DNA of 64,000 bases, from the NCBI GenBank assembly GCA_944472135.2, contig OX235266.1, positions 12,193,925 through 12,257,924 on the forward strand. The letters run 5' to 3'. Positions 52,708 through 63,719 of this stretch are shown here, one piece after another. The stretch's first letter is position 1. Every line of letters begins with the position of its first letter. Position numbers and translations under genes: made by a program. The notes beneath the pieces are model-generated. The model saw only the letters and a program-made list of their open reading frames with translations. It did no database searches and was not told where the DNA came from. The stretch comes from Trichobilharzia regenti. Its lineage: Eukaryota > Platyhelminthes > Trematoda > Strigeidida > Schistosomatidae.

Positions 52708-52989
52708 CCAATCATATATATATATATGTTTATATACGTAGAATATTCTAGAGTAGTAGTCAATAACAATATTAGTGTTTTCTTCTAAATAATATCGATT
52801 CGTTAAGTAAGATCACTGTGGAATCACCACAGTTCATTAAAAATGCATAAATTATCATAATCATAAAAATATAAAAGCAAATAGAATACCAAATAAAAAG
52901 GAAATCTCTAGAGGATTAATCGAACCTTGATTGATGGCCAAGGTAAAGATAATGTCTGAACCAGCTACTTTTGGATAAATAAGTTTTTT

Positions 52990-53182
52990 TTTTGATATTT
53001 TTGATTACAGCTTGATTCCACACCGTATTTTTGGAACAGGTATGGAATTTTCAGCATGTGGTATCGGCAGCCCAAATTTTGCAGGCCAACCATAGATATC
53101 AAGTGTGTATTGGCAGAGGATCGAACCTAGGACCACGTGCATGGTCGGCGAGAGTCTTAACCACTGTGGATCCCAAAGGCCT
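52990..53182 (-). mobile_element. tRNA-derived SINE, family B, minus strand
   Basis: Complete: on the minus strand an A-box region CAGTGGTTAAGACTCTCGCC, B box GGTTCGATCC, the family body, and a 3' end in AATCAAAAATATCAAAAAA. Confidence 0.78.
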
Positions 53183-53825
53183 CAGCAGTATACAGTCAAC
53201 GAACTGTTGGGTGAGGTGAAGTTAAGATTAGTTGGAATACGGTAAATGACTTTGAAAGTCTTGTTGACATCACTCTTATGTTCTGTATCCACAAGATGAG
53301 GTTGAACAGCGCTACGAATGGATTTTGTTTGTCCTTTACTTAACTCATTTACTTAACCAACCACGCAGGGTGATGCTCGGAAGTACGAAGAGAAACAGGC
53401 CTAATTGTACAGCCTATGTAACTAACTGGCTCCACAGGTACCACTTCGTTGATCCACTTGTGTTTATCTTGACTCGTTGTTCTAATTGTATTTTGGATCG
53501 ATGAATTACGTTATTTTAAGAAGTATTAAGTAGTTTATCTTTAGATTTTATTGACAAGGAATAAATTGAACTTGTGATTGTTTTTTCTTCTTCCTGTGTT
53601 ATCTGTAAAATTTAATTGCTCACAATTTGTTAAATACATCAACCGGAAGTTGATTTATCAAAATTGTACTATGACTGTTAGGTTCTATTTATTTGACAAC
53701 ATGAACTATCGAATTAGTATATCTATTACTCTCTACAAATCACTAACTGTAGTGTATTGATTCAAATTCCCTTCTTGTGATTGGGTCTTTTAACCTACTT
53801 TTACCATTTTTATGATTTATTCGCT
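53183..53825. other. No recognisable feature
   Basis: AT-rich; no supported frame. Confidence 0.4.
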
Positions 53826-54065
53826 TGCATTCTAAGTGGAATATAGGGCTTCAGGTTTCAAGTCTTGGAGTTTTATTGGCTGTGGTGTTTGCTTTTTAAC
53901 GTGGTCAGGCTACTAGCCTCACATTCAATCTTCCCTCTTTATCGGTCTTAGTATCGGTTAAGCCAGTTTTAAAAGTGAGTTGGTCAAGAATCGAACTCTC
54001 GACTACATTTGACGTGGTTGGCCAGTATTCTACTGGTGAACTACCTATCTCTAATGATCCATAAT
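53826..54065 (-). mobile_element. Possible third tRNA-derived SINE
   Basis: On the minus strand, GGTAGTTCACCAGTAGAATACTGG, of A-box type, and GAGTTCGATTCTT, of B-box type, lie 34 bp apart, followed by about 170 bp of body. It is a single copy here, so the boundaries are guesses. Confidence 0.4.
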
Positions 54066-54289
54066 TTATTTTGGTTGATGTAATTTAATAGCGGAGCCCA
54101 ACAGACCCATTTGGGATTCGTCAGCTGCATGTACCTGTAATCCTTAGTGAACGATGGTGCTCCTCACTGAGACTGTAATACATCCAGTACTCATCGTTTC
54201 TAATGCCTTCCTGAAGAAATACACATCCTGGATTTTACTAATAGTCATTATCAACAAAACTGACAAACTAACTAACTTCTATGTGGAAA

Positions 54290-55020
54290 GGATAATACTT
54301 ACATTTTAATAGCTTTTGTCCAGATGACTTTAAACGCGGACTAGTCACGATTCTGTACTATAGAGCGAGGAAAATATGCTCTATAGAGAAATTAGAGGAA
54401 GAATTTGAGTTTCTTGAAAAGATATTGAAGAGCAATGGGTACCCTCAAAAGTTCATCAACAAGTATAGGAGATCTGAAGGCTCACATGTCAGGCAAATCA
54501 CAGTGGGTAGGAAGCCAATCTACATTTAACTTGATTATAAAGGTGAAAACATTGCAGCGATGATCAACAGAAGGCTGAGTACATCACTAGCCAGAGTCTA
54601 TACTGCACCTAAGCTCGTCCCCGTCTATCGAACAACTTGCTCTTCTTTGGTGCAATCAAAAATCAATAGATATCCTTCTCATGTTAACAACTCCAACTGT
54701 ATATACAAATTTACATGTATGTGCGGGAGCAGTTACATTGGAAGGATAGAAAGAAGGGCATATCTACGATTTTCTGAGCATGTACCAAAAAGCTTAAATC
54801 TAGAGGGAACAAATGCTTTAAACAGTGCCATCCATTGGCAGGCATCTCCTCGACACGGGTCATGAGGTGGACGTCGCGAAATCGTTCAAAATTATCAATA
54901 GTCGCAAAAGAGTTCAATTCTCCTTAAGTTTACCGTGGCAATCTCCATCAAGCGCCTGACACCTGATTTATGCATCCAGAAAGAAGCGTTTATCAGTCTT
55001 CCTTTGCCCTGAGTAGTAAT
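54290..55020 (+). pseudogene. PLE relic with GIY-YIG domain
   Basis: The plus strand reads a linker block (LEKILKSNGYPQKFINKY, near 54,410-54,465), a second linker (MINRRLSTSLARVYTAPKL) and an endonuclease with IYKFTCMCGSSYIGRIER (54,700-54,760), HV/Glu residues, and after a frameshift near 54,860 the DVAKSFKIINSR block. Of a different subfamily from the 40-kb element (CMCG instead of CNNC at the Cys pair). Broken by at least two frame changes. Confidence 0.72.
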
Positions 55021-55479
55021 TGGATATTTTCGCCATCTCTCTTTCATCTGATTACGGGGTGTTGAAAGTTTCCATTGTGTATGATCATTATTGTTCGGAA
55101 TAAAGTGTTTATTATTATTCTTATATGCATTATTATTGTATGCATGAACTCTGTACAAGTATGCTAAGACTGTTTTGTAGACATATTAAATAATGTCGTT
55201 GGCCTGTAAGCAGCTGACGAGAAGGGAAGGAAATAAAAGATGGTACAACTTTATTCCGCTAAAACTGTAGTTTTTGCTTTGTTCAAATTCATGTCAGTCC
55301 TTAGACATTGTCGAAGCGTCCGTGCTAGTAGTCAACATGAAAACAGAGGTCGAGCATTTCGGTTCAACATAATCAATAATCAGTGGGAGATGCCAGGTGA
55401 CGTAAAAAGAAATATTCTCAATCTATCTTAAAATCACTAAAACGATAAAGTGGGGATTACTATATATTCTATATGGGTC

Positions 55480-55892
55480 AGGAGCTTGGCGTAATATCAA
55501 GAAAAGCATTTCCAACAGCCTGATAGTGACATTCATTAGCAGCTGCCTTCTCTGGCTCCATATCTAAGATCGAGTGACTAGAAAGAATTAATGACACGAA
55601 CCGACAAGCAAGGATCTATAGATCAAGAAATATGTCTAAAAAAATGGAGATGGATAGGACACAAGCTGATACCACCATTGTGTGAAATCGCGAGTGAGGC
55701 CTGCTCATGGAAACCGAATTGGAAATGGAGAATGGGGTCGTGTGAATTTGAAATGGAGAAGACAATTTGAAGGGGAGTTGAAATTGTATGGGCAATCTTG
55801 AGGCCATCTATATTGGAATTCAGAGGACATTACAAAGTGGAGATGTATTGCTGAAGCCCTGGTTTCGAATAGGAACCAAAGGGAATAATAAT
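55480..55892 (+). pseudogene. RTE/SR2-type C-terminal fragment
   Basis: The plus strand reads, with stops, the terminal RTE blocks (KKWRWIGHKL-like region near 55,640-55,670; ITKWRCIAEALVSNRNQRE at 55,830-55,885), then the GGGAATAATAATAATC tail that butts against the PLE inverted repeat. Confidence 0.65.
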
Positions 55893-55914
55893 AATCAATA
55901 ATTATTATTCCTAG

Positions 55915-56284
55915 AAAATCAAAAGAAGTGATGATTCTGTGAAAAGATTCTTTTCAACAACGAATTTATCATCAAGCTGTACAATCGTATGTATACGGTT
56001 TTCAAGAATTTACATCCGGTGAGGGAATTGAATCATAGGTGTGAATGAATAAAATAATAATAATAGTAGTATGAAATGCAATTAAGAAACTAAAATTTTT
56101 GTGATTATAATCATAGTTAAATGTCAAGTGGCAAAGCTAATTAATGTCATATATAGAATAATTCATAGGATGGATAGAACTTGGTAGGGTGAGGGTGTGC
56201 GATTATAGGATTAGTAGACAAATCGAATAAAACATAAAAACGTTACGTAATATTGTGTGAAATTCGATAGCATAGAATTTAACG
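55915..56284 (-). repeat. PLE terminal repeat, left arm of 370-bp inverted repeat
   Basis: Matches the reverse complement of 57,015-57,383 with about five differences in 370 bases. The same sequence, more diverged, follows the endonuclease at 60,990-61,370, identifying it as PLE 3'/terminal-repeat sequence. Confidence 0.88.
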
Positions 56285-56467
56285 TTGCAAAAAAAGAATT
56301 GATTTAGAATGACAAGTGCAACAAGTGAAATAATACCGGGGACAGTTCAAAGTGAGTATAGTAATAATAACAATTGACGTGATAAGGAAGAGTATACAAA
56401 CTGAATAAACGAAACGAAAAATAGGCAGAGACATAATACAGAGGGATTAAGGCCATGAAAGTTACAG

Positions 56468-56662
56468 GGGCGTCAGTGGCACAGTAGTTAGGACTCTCGC
56501 CGACTATGCACATGGTTCGAGAGTCGATCCCCTGCCGACACACACCTGATATCTATGGTCGGCCTGCAAAATTTGGGCTACCGATATCCATGCTGAAAAT
56601 TCCATACTTGTACCAAAAATACAGTATAGAATCAAGCTGCAATCAAAAATATAAAAATATCA
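56468..56662 (+). mobile_element. tRNA-derived SINE, family B, inside the PLE composite
   Basis: Complete copy with a decayed B box (GAGAGTCGATCCCC) and an A-rich 3' end. It lies between the arms of the inverted repeat, so it probably inserted into the PLE. Confidence 0.78.
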
Positions 56663-56684
56663 AATAAAAACTTTTTCTGTACAC

Positions 56685-57010
56685 AGAGATCTGGCTCTTC
56701 TGTTTCGATAGCCAAAGCTTCACCAATACAGATGAGTCGGGTACATAGTGACTTCGGTATATTACTCTTTGCCTTGTAAATGACTTTAAAGGCGCAGGCT
56801 ATAGAGATAGGGTGATCATTATCGACAAGATGTTCAATGATCGCGCTTCTTATCGCTCCACTTCCACCTCTTCGTAACTATGCAGGATAGTGATCTTGCA
56901 CCTTCTTGGACAAAACTCGAGTTGAACGACCGATATACCTAGCTCCACACGAGCAGGTGAATTGATAAACACACACATAGAGTCGGTCAACAGCGAGATC
57001 ATGTCCTTCA
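56685..57010 (-). pseudogene. PLE GIY-YIG endonuclease fragment
   Basis: On the minus strand: VYQFTCSCGARYIGRSTRV (about 56,975-56,915), HLVDNDHPISIACAFKVIYKA (56,840-56,770) and a terminal IGEALAIETEEPDLC block (56,735-56,690). One frame break lies near 56,880. It is bounded on the 5' side by the inverted right arm. Confidence 0.75.
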
Positions 57011-57014
57011 CAAG

Positions 57015-57383
57015 GTTAAATTCTATGCTATCGAATTTCACACAATATTACGTAACGTTTTTATGTTTTATTCGATTTGTCTACTAATCCTATAATCGCA
57101 CACCCTCACCCTACCAAGTTCTATCCATCCTATGAATTATTCTATATATGACATTAATTAGCTTTGCCACTTGACATTTAACTATGATTATAATCACAAA
57201 AATTTTAGTTTCTTAATTGCATTTCATACTACTATTATTATTATTTTATTCATTCACACCTATGATTCAATTCCCTCACCGGATGTAAATTCTTGAAAAC
57301 CGTATACATACGATTGTACAGCTTGATGATAAATTCGTTGTTGAAAGGAATCTTTTCGCTGAATCACCACTTCTTTTGATTTT
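57015..57383 (+). repeat. PLE terminal repeat, right arm of 370-bp inverted repeat
   Basis: Near-perfect inverted copy of 55,915-56,284, in the opposite orientation to the endonuclease fragment it abuts. Inverted terminal repeats are a known arrangement of Penelope elements. Confidence 0.88.
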
Positions 57384-57730
57384 GTATATGTTACAATGGG
57401 AATTTTCTATGAGTTAAAAAAATAGCAAATATCTAGAAAAGTGAAGAAAACCTCATTGACATACTGATAAAAATAGACAGACTGTTTCTTCACAACTAAT
57501 CATGAATTCAGGCGTTCCAGTTATTACAAAGTCTAAAAATCTATCAAGACGCACTGTTTGAATTGGTTATGCCTTTCCATCACGAAAATCTCCTCTTATA
57601 AGTATGTTAAATTAATTTTCAAAGCTAGGAATCTACTTAAACGAGAGTATAAATCAAACTCAATGGTTGATAGTCATCACAAGCCGACATTACTTGGTTA
57701 TTTCGTCCTAATATCTCACTCCTCTGCAGT
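57384..57730. other. No recognisable feature
   Basis: Nothing coding or repeated was recognised. Confidence 0.4.
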
Positions 57731-57734
57731 AGGC

Positions 57735-57835
57735 ACGCGCAAACTGCAGCGATAGTGAGTCAAACTCACGATCTTTAGATTACAGCGATATTATGTTACC
57801 ACTACGGAACCACTAGACTGGAATTTATTCGTTCT
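57735..57835 (-). other. tRNA-like head remnant
   Basis: On the minus strand GTGGTTCCGTAGTGG and GAGTTTGACTCAC lie where A and B boxes would be. Possibly a fourth tRNA-derived SINE scrap. Confidence 0.35.
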
Positions 57836-58480
57836 GTAACTGACGGCAGGCAGCTCGTGATCAAAGGCAACTTGAAATCATCGAATCCGTAGAAAATCAA
57901 CTCCTCGGGGAGCTTTTCTCCTCTACAACGGTGCCGGCGATGGACGACAACACAAAAAAATGTCATTTCTGTGCATTAAATACAACCTAGCTAGATTTTG
58001 TTATTCACACTAAATTAATTTACATTCTGATGTCATATATAAACCAGCTATCATTCATTTTGACTCATAGAAAGGGTTGACACTCGACGATATTTCAAGC
58101 AATCACGTAATTCAAGATTTCGTCTTATACGGATTTAAGACGTGATTAAAATTAGAGGTCATCGTCTACTTAAAACCACATATTTGACCTGACTCGTAGA
58201 ATAAAGCACGCTCTAAGCATAGATATGAAGTGATGTTATTTTCTCGGTTTCAGTATGATATGATTGAGTTGTCAGCGTAGAACTTTGTACAAGAGTTAAA
58301 CAGATCAAGTTACCTGTAAAAGTCATTATAATTTGTAAGACAGGAGAATTAGACAGAAATTCTAAGGAACTACTTATTATTTTATTTGATTCATTTGTGT
58401 ACCGAGGGTCGGCTTTAAGCGTGAGCTTGGGAATTTAAGCAACAAAAATCTAAATTATAAACTTATTTTTTTGATCTGCA
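57836..58480. other. No recognisable feature
   Basis: AT-rich; no supported frame. Confidence 0.4.
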
Positions 58481-58715
58481 AAGCTCAGGTGGATGATTTG
58501 CAATTTGTTGTGTTCTCTGAGTTGATTGATTTAATTGCAGAGATTCCTTCGTCCTTCTGGACAAAATCCTCTGATTGGAGACACAATTCTGTCATTCATG
58601 GAAAATTTAAATGAATTCATTTTATGCTAAAACTTACGCTGAAGATGTTATCCAGAAGGACGATGAAAGCTCCTCAGTTAAACCAACCATCTCAGAGAAC
58701 ACAATTAATTATCGA
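58481..58715. repeat. PLE non-coding tail relic
   Basis: AGCTCAGGTGGATGATTT on the left and CAGAAGGACGATGAAAGC near 58,655 are the same words that follow the endonuclease frame of the 40-kb and 47-kb PLEs, here in mixed orientation and with GAGAACACAATT at the right. Confidence 0.5.
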
Positions 58716-58784
58716 CTTATTCTCTGTTTGAATTAGAGAGCTGGAATAACATGGTCTGCTGAGAGGCTTCAGGAAGCCAGACAG

Positions 58785-58965
58785 CCGATATATCTTCTTA
58801 CGATGAAGACAAAAATAGCAGTGGGGATATGGAATGTTCCCCCGATGCTCGAAGCTGACAGGGAAGGATGGTCAGATAAAAATGTGCGAAGATATAGCAC
58901 AAGAGTACAAAGAATCTGTGAAAGCATGTAAAATGGATATGGACTATCCAAATTGTCGACTGGAA
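58785..58965 (+). pseudogene. RTE endonuclease N-terminal scrap
   Basis: The plus strand reads KTKIAVGIWNVPPMLEADREG, resembling the start of the RTE endonuclease (WNVRTMLEAG type). It decays within 50 codons. Confidence 0.4.
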
Positions 58966-60100
58966 TGTCAATACTCTACTCTGACCACCTAGACGACAGC
59001 CACAGACACATTGATAGAGTCGCTATCATGATGTCAACAAAGCATTGAAAGCTCTTAGTCAGTGAGAACCAATTCCCTCCGGGAAACTCAATGCCCATTA
59101 ACTAATTACAAAGATTAATACCAGTTGTATAACAGGTGACTTTTAGAATTCGGTGGATTTCCGAGTGCATAAATTTTAGGAGTAAGCTAGTGGGTTATAA
59201 CATTGTTCACTCTAGTTCATATACATTTAGGTGACAGACTTCATGCACAGTGTTAGGCGAATTCTTGTATCCAATTGTTGCTAGTTTAAAACTAATTACA
59301 GGGGATATCATTTGGTGACCAGTGAACCAACCTACCAATCCCAAGAGAATGACAGTTAGTTGCACTACTAACAGCAATATTTCAGAAAGTAGACCTTAGT
59401 GTAGAATGTAAAAAATACCCTTCAATGATAAACAGTTGCTTTTTCTCATTTGGTACTCAAATAGTTAAAAGGTTAGCCTGGTGAAGGCTTGTGATGTATC
59501 TTACCTATATCGAATCAGTCACAACAGAAAGAAACAACCAAGTGTAGGTTAGGTGTTTGGAGACATTTGCAATGGTTCTGTGGACTTCACTTATCTTGCC
59601 TTACCAAGTCACGTAGTCATAGACGCTGGCGCTAAGCTTTCCGATCTGCAGTCGACCTTCTCTGGGAGTAAAGGGGATAGATACAATGAGTTACCACTAG
59701 TCATTAAAGAATGATTCCTGGTGAGGATATGTGTGTACAATTCTGAGAATTCCTGAACTCGGATGAAAGAGCTATTGAGTGTTTCTGTAAGTGATTCAGG
59801 TTCGCTATGAAATCTATATTGAAGTGATGAGGCTGACCGGCTCTTAGGTTTGATGAAGTTCCATCAGTAAAGTTAACACTGTGGCTCCAACCAAGCTTAT
59901 TAACCTCACTTTGATCTCATGTGATCACTATGTTGTATTCATACTTCCACTTGACCCGGTAGAAATCACTGGTCATAAATTTCTTATTGAAATTATAGAA
60001 ATTTTCTATTGAGTCTATTCATCGAAGTGCGGCTGTAAAAAGACAACGCAGATATGTAGCTAAATATATTATCCATTCATTGATTTATATCTAATATCAC
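58966..60100. other. No recognisable feature
   Basis: More than 1.1 kb with no convincing frame, tRNA-like head or repeat. This is the longest unassigned stretch outside the duplication. Confidence 0.45.
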
Positions 60101-60104
60101 ACAA

Positions 60105-60400
60105 CCTTGACAGTTTACAGACGAAACCAAGCAAGCTGACAGAAAAGGAAGGCGGTGAGCATAGAGAAGACAGACGTGATGAAGACACCTAACCAAGAAC
60201 AAGAATAAGCTGGAATCATTATCAACGGGGAAATTTGAAGGAAATCACCTCTCTCACTTATCTAGGCTGAATAACTTTAATTTCAGTCGGCATATATGAG
60301 TAAACTGGTCACCGACTCAGTTCCAAAGAAAACCTTATTCACAAACTTGGAATTCAAAGGTGATCAAGCTTCAGATATGCTCAAAACTCGTCTCTCTTAA
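60105..60400 (+). pseudogene. RTE mid-C-terminal scrap
   Basis: The plus strand reads, across frames, a WNHYQRGNLKEITSLTYLG block equivalent to the RTE segment VNG ... TSFTYLGS, followed by a HKLGIQR-like segment. Low-level match. Confidence 0.4.
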
Positions 60401-60479
60401 TCAGTCAGTAAAACGTTCTTTGCAGCAAAATTACAAATGACGTTCACTAGCCGCAAATTGTTCATCATCTCTGTAAAAA

Positions 60480-60860
60480 GATAAGCTCCGCCGTCTGGCC
60501 GCCTCCATGTGTATTTATCAGTTCACCTGCTCCTGTTGTGGAGTAAGGTACATTGGCCATAGTCAGAGGACGCTTTCCACGCGGATACGAGAACATATTC
60601 CAGCATGGTTCTACAAGGGAGAAAGGAAGTGTGTGCAAAGCTCTGTTCTGGAACACCTGGTCGACTTCTGTCGCTCTGTCGACGGTGACCATGATTTCAA
60701 GATCATATATAGAATCCATGCTAACTTCCCGGGTTTTCATCGTTACACACTTCTAAAGACAGCTGAAGCCTTGGGAATTCATGACTTTAAGCCAAGCAGA
60801 CCGTTGTGTACAAAAGAAGTATGTACAATTCCTATTTCTGCCTTGGCCGTAGAGGGGATA
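60480..60860 (+). pseudogene. PLE GIY-YIG endonuclease, well-preserved fragment
   Basis: The open frame from Met 60,507 covers nearly the whole endonuclease: CIYQFTCSCCGVRYIGHSQR (60,510-60,567), a basic REH segment, SSVLEHLVDFCRSVDGDHDF, FKIIYRIHANFPG and TAEALGIHDFKPSRPLC, which holds the candidate catalytic Glu. RT is missing upstream (5' truncation). The nominal frame runs on into non-coding tail to 60,971, which is unlikely to be real protein. Confidence 0.75.
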
Positions 60861-60889
60861 GATATTTATTTATTTATGTATTTTATTTA

Positions 60890-60960
60890 TTTAGTTATTG
60901 TATATATCTTTCCCTTATTACTGCGATTATTATTATTATTATCATTATTATTATTACTAT
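60890..60960. repeat. ATT-rich microsatellite
   Basis: Run of TTATTATT with single interruptions, between the endonuclease and the terminal repeat. Confidence 0.75.
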
Positions 60961-60984
60961 TCTCAGTCTGAATCTTTTCCACTT

Positions 60985-61370
60985 GACCCACTTGTCATTT
61001 TAAACCCAAAATTATTAATTTTTATGTTTTTTATTTTTACAATATTGAATTCTATCTTATCAAATTTCACACTATATTATGTAACATTTTATACCCGCCT
61101 ACTAATCCTATAATTATGTATACCTTTCCAACATCTATACACCTTATGTAATATTCTATATATGACATTAATTATTTTGCCACTTGACATTTAACTATGA
61201 TTATAATCACAAATATTTTAGTTGTATTTCATACTATTATTATTTCATGTATTGACACCTTTGACCTAATTCCCTCACTGGATATAATTTCTTTATAAAA
61301 CCATATATATACGACTGTACAGCTTGATAATAAATCCGTTGAAAGAGTCTCTTCGTTGAATACTGTGTCC
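60985..61370 (+). repeat. PLE terminal repeat (type 1), direct orientation
   Basis: Diverged copy of the 57,015-57,383 arm (AAATTTCACAC, ATTCTATATATGACATTAATTA, ACTTGACATTTAACTATG, TACAGCTTGAT), positioned downstream of the endonuclease as a PLE 3' end. Confidence 0.75.
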
Positions 61371-61950
61371 TTAATATATGATTATGTCAAAGCCAGTGGG
61401 CACTGGATGTCCAGTGTGAATTAGGTGTTTGGCAGTTGCACTTGAGAAGACTTTGCTACCTTTCATATGGAGACTTTTAAGGATCTACTTAGTAAAACCT
61501 AGTCGATGCTCTCATCTCAGTCCTACCTCTTCAGTTCTGTGCGTAAGACAGCGTGATCATCATATGCATAAATTCACTCTGCTAGTCTGTCTTGTATTTT
61601 GTCATAAAGGCATCCTTGTTCTTACATGAAATCTGACCCAAAAAACCCAATCCCCTCCCTGGCTTTATTTAATTATTCTATAAATAGTTACTCTTGTGAC
61701 ACTGAATAATTCGTCTACTTACATCATATTCGGAATTATGTTGTCTATACTTTCTATCTATAACTGGAAATCACTGTGAAAAAAAGTTTGTTTAGACATC
61801 GTTTTGTTACTTATAATTTGATTTTGTTTATTGTGTACGCAGTTGAAGAGAGTTCACGAAATAAAATGAGCTGGTAGTATCCTGCCAATATGTTCCTTCC
61901 ATAAATAGTTTGGTAGATTATGACTAGCAATGGTAGAATCCAAGATGTTT
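61371..61950. other. No recognisable feature
   Basis: No supported frame or repeat. Confidence 0.4.
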
Positions 61951-61954
61951 GGAA

Positions 61955-62110
61955 AACAGAAAGATTGAGCCAGCGAAGAAATATTTACTTTTCAATTAGA
62001 TCCTCATCTCGCTCTGGCTCTACTCTAATATATATAGCATCTTAATTACAATACACAACAGTTTATCAATCATTAAGTGGCACGGATGTGTTTGTTAACA
62101 ATAATTAGTC
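61955..62110 (-). repeat. PLE terminal repeat (type 2), minus strand
   Basis: The reverse complement matches 49,640-49,790 (GTTGTGTATTGTAA, ATGAGGATCT, AATATTTCTTCGCT). It lies 3' of the PLE coding fragment at 62,251-62,945 on the same strand. Confidence 0.55.
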
Positions 62111-62250
62111 AGTGTCAGCATGTCAATGGGTTGATAATTAACGAAGAAAATCAATACACACATTTAAAATGTAGAAATGGTTAGAATAAATTAATTTTAG
62201 AAGTATAACGCGTAATTAAAGAGGAAATGGTCTGAAATACGATGATGAAC

Positions 62251-62945
62251 CTACCTAATAGTACTCCCAATATATCTGGCTCCACAGCCGCAGTCAAACT
62301 GGTAGATACACATAGAAGAGGCAAATTTAGGTAGTTTATCCTTAATTCTCGAAAGTAGAATGGGGGTGGTTGTGAAGAGACAATGTACCTCTGCTGCATA
62401 ATAAGCTCTTTTAACTACATTCTTCAGGCTCTGTGTTATTATTTCGCTGATGTTGTCACCAAGGAACTGCAGTTTTATTAACATTGTTATTTTCGAAACT
62501 GTTGATATACTGACTCTCCTTGGTGCTGAATTCTCAATGAATTTATCTGGATAACCATTTTTTCTAAGTAATTCTCTAATAATCTTAAACTCCTCATTGA
62601 GGCAGTCGTCTGAACAGATTAACCTAGCTCTATAAACCCGACACTTTACCAGGTTACGCCTTTATATTTCAGAGGTACAAAACTCAAAATGTGACTGTAC
62701 TGACCTGTTGTTTTAGGTTTCCTATACACTCTCCTTCTTAGTGTGCCATCTTCTTTCCTTGCCATGAAGACGTCTAGGAATGAGATACTGTCATTACTTT
62801 CTTTCTCTATGGTAAAGTTTATTGCTGAATGTGCACCATTAAACTTGTCAAGGATGTTCATTGCATCATTGGGCATTTCGTCCACGTTTTCTGAATTTGT
62901 CAGCTTGATGTGCTTGCATTCCCCAGTGAATGATGATGGATCCAC
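62251..62945 (-). pseudogene. PLE relic: RT thumb, linker, start of GIY-YIG
   Basis: On the minus strand: end of the RT palm and thumb (FTIEKESNDSISFLDVFMAR, RRRVYRKPKTTGQYSH) at 62,945-62,650, the linker ELLRKNGYPDKFIENSAPRR, then SLKNVVKRAYYAAEV and the endonuclease start CIYQFDCGCGARYIGSTIR ending at 62,251. One frameshift lies near 62,640. The endonuclease is cut off after its GIY-YIG core. Same subfamily type (CXC) as the 56.9-kb and 60.5-kb fragments. Confidence 0.75.
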
Positions 62946-63014
62946 TGCTGTTCAAACCCAGTACTCATAGTTTCAATGGGAAAGTTCAGATTAAATTAAA
63001 TGATAGCTGATACC

Positions 63015-63265
63015 CGTTCAAGTGGTCTGGTGGATAACGCTTTGGCATTTGAAACTATGGGCACTGGGTTCGAGCATCGGTGGGAACATCATCACTCACT
63101 GGGAAATACAGGTACATCCAATTGACGAGTATCGAATAAGACGAAATGGCAGTCCCATCCGCAAAAACTACTTCAGTTTAAATCATCAGGCATCGTCGAA
63201 GCGTCCACACAAGGATCCAGCATTCCACAAGACACCAAGCACTTCGGCCCATTCAGTCAACAGGC
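63015..63265 (+). mobile_element. Possible tRNA-derived SINE
   Basis: GTGGTCTGGTGGATAACGC and CTGGGTTCGAGCATCGG have A-box and B-box form and spacing. About 170 bp of body follows. Confidence 0.45.
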
Positions 63266-63715
63266 AGGTCCAGAATGAATCCAGTCTTTATGTCACTAAG
63301 TTCTATAATTAGGTGAAATAAGTCTAAATTGTTTCTTCACACTGGTCTTAGAATAGAATACTTCATAGGAACATTGTTTTAAAACCAACGTGATTAATCG
63401 ACAGTAGTTTTGCTCGAAATATTACCTAAATTGAAACTTATTGTATTCTAATGTGTGTACATGAATTTGTTAACGCCTAATATTAAAAATAGTATACTTG
63501 TATTAAATTGCAGCACATAAAGTTAATGAGTCTAATGTTTTTTGTCGTCTCCGTGTACTAATTAATACCACTAACGCCTTATGTAATCAACCTTTCTTAA
63601 TAAAAATACATGATTAAAAAATAAATACGTAGTTTTCTCAGTTTCGTTACATGAAAACATTTCGAGATCAAAAAGCCAAATGAAATCAAGTGAAATATTT
63701 TGTTCACTTAGTGTA
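63266..63715. other. No recognisable feature
   Basis: AT-rich; no supported frame. Confidence 0.4.
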
Positions 63716-63719
63716 AACA

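Noticed and set aside
57300..57383. Hammerhead in the type 1 PLE terminal repeat
   Set aside because: CUUGAUGA and GUUGAAAG occur in suggestive order but the core has an extra U and no consistent stem; the 61,320 copy is worse.
60856..60971. Hydrophobic C-terminus of the frame starting at 60,507 as a membrane segment
   Set aside because: It is translation of the ATT-rich microsatellite beyond the endonuclease, not a real domain.
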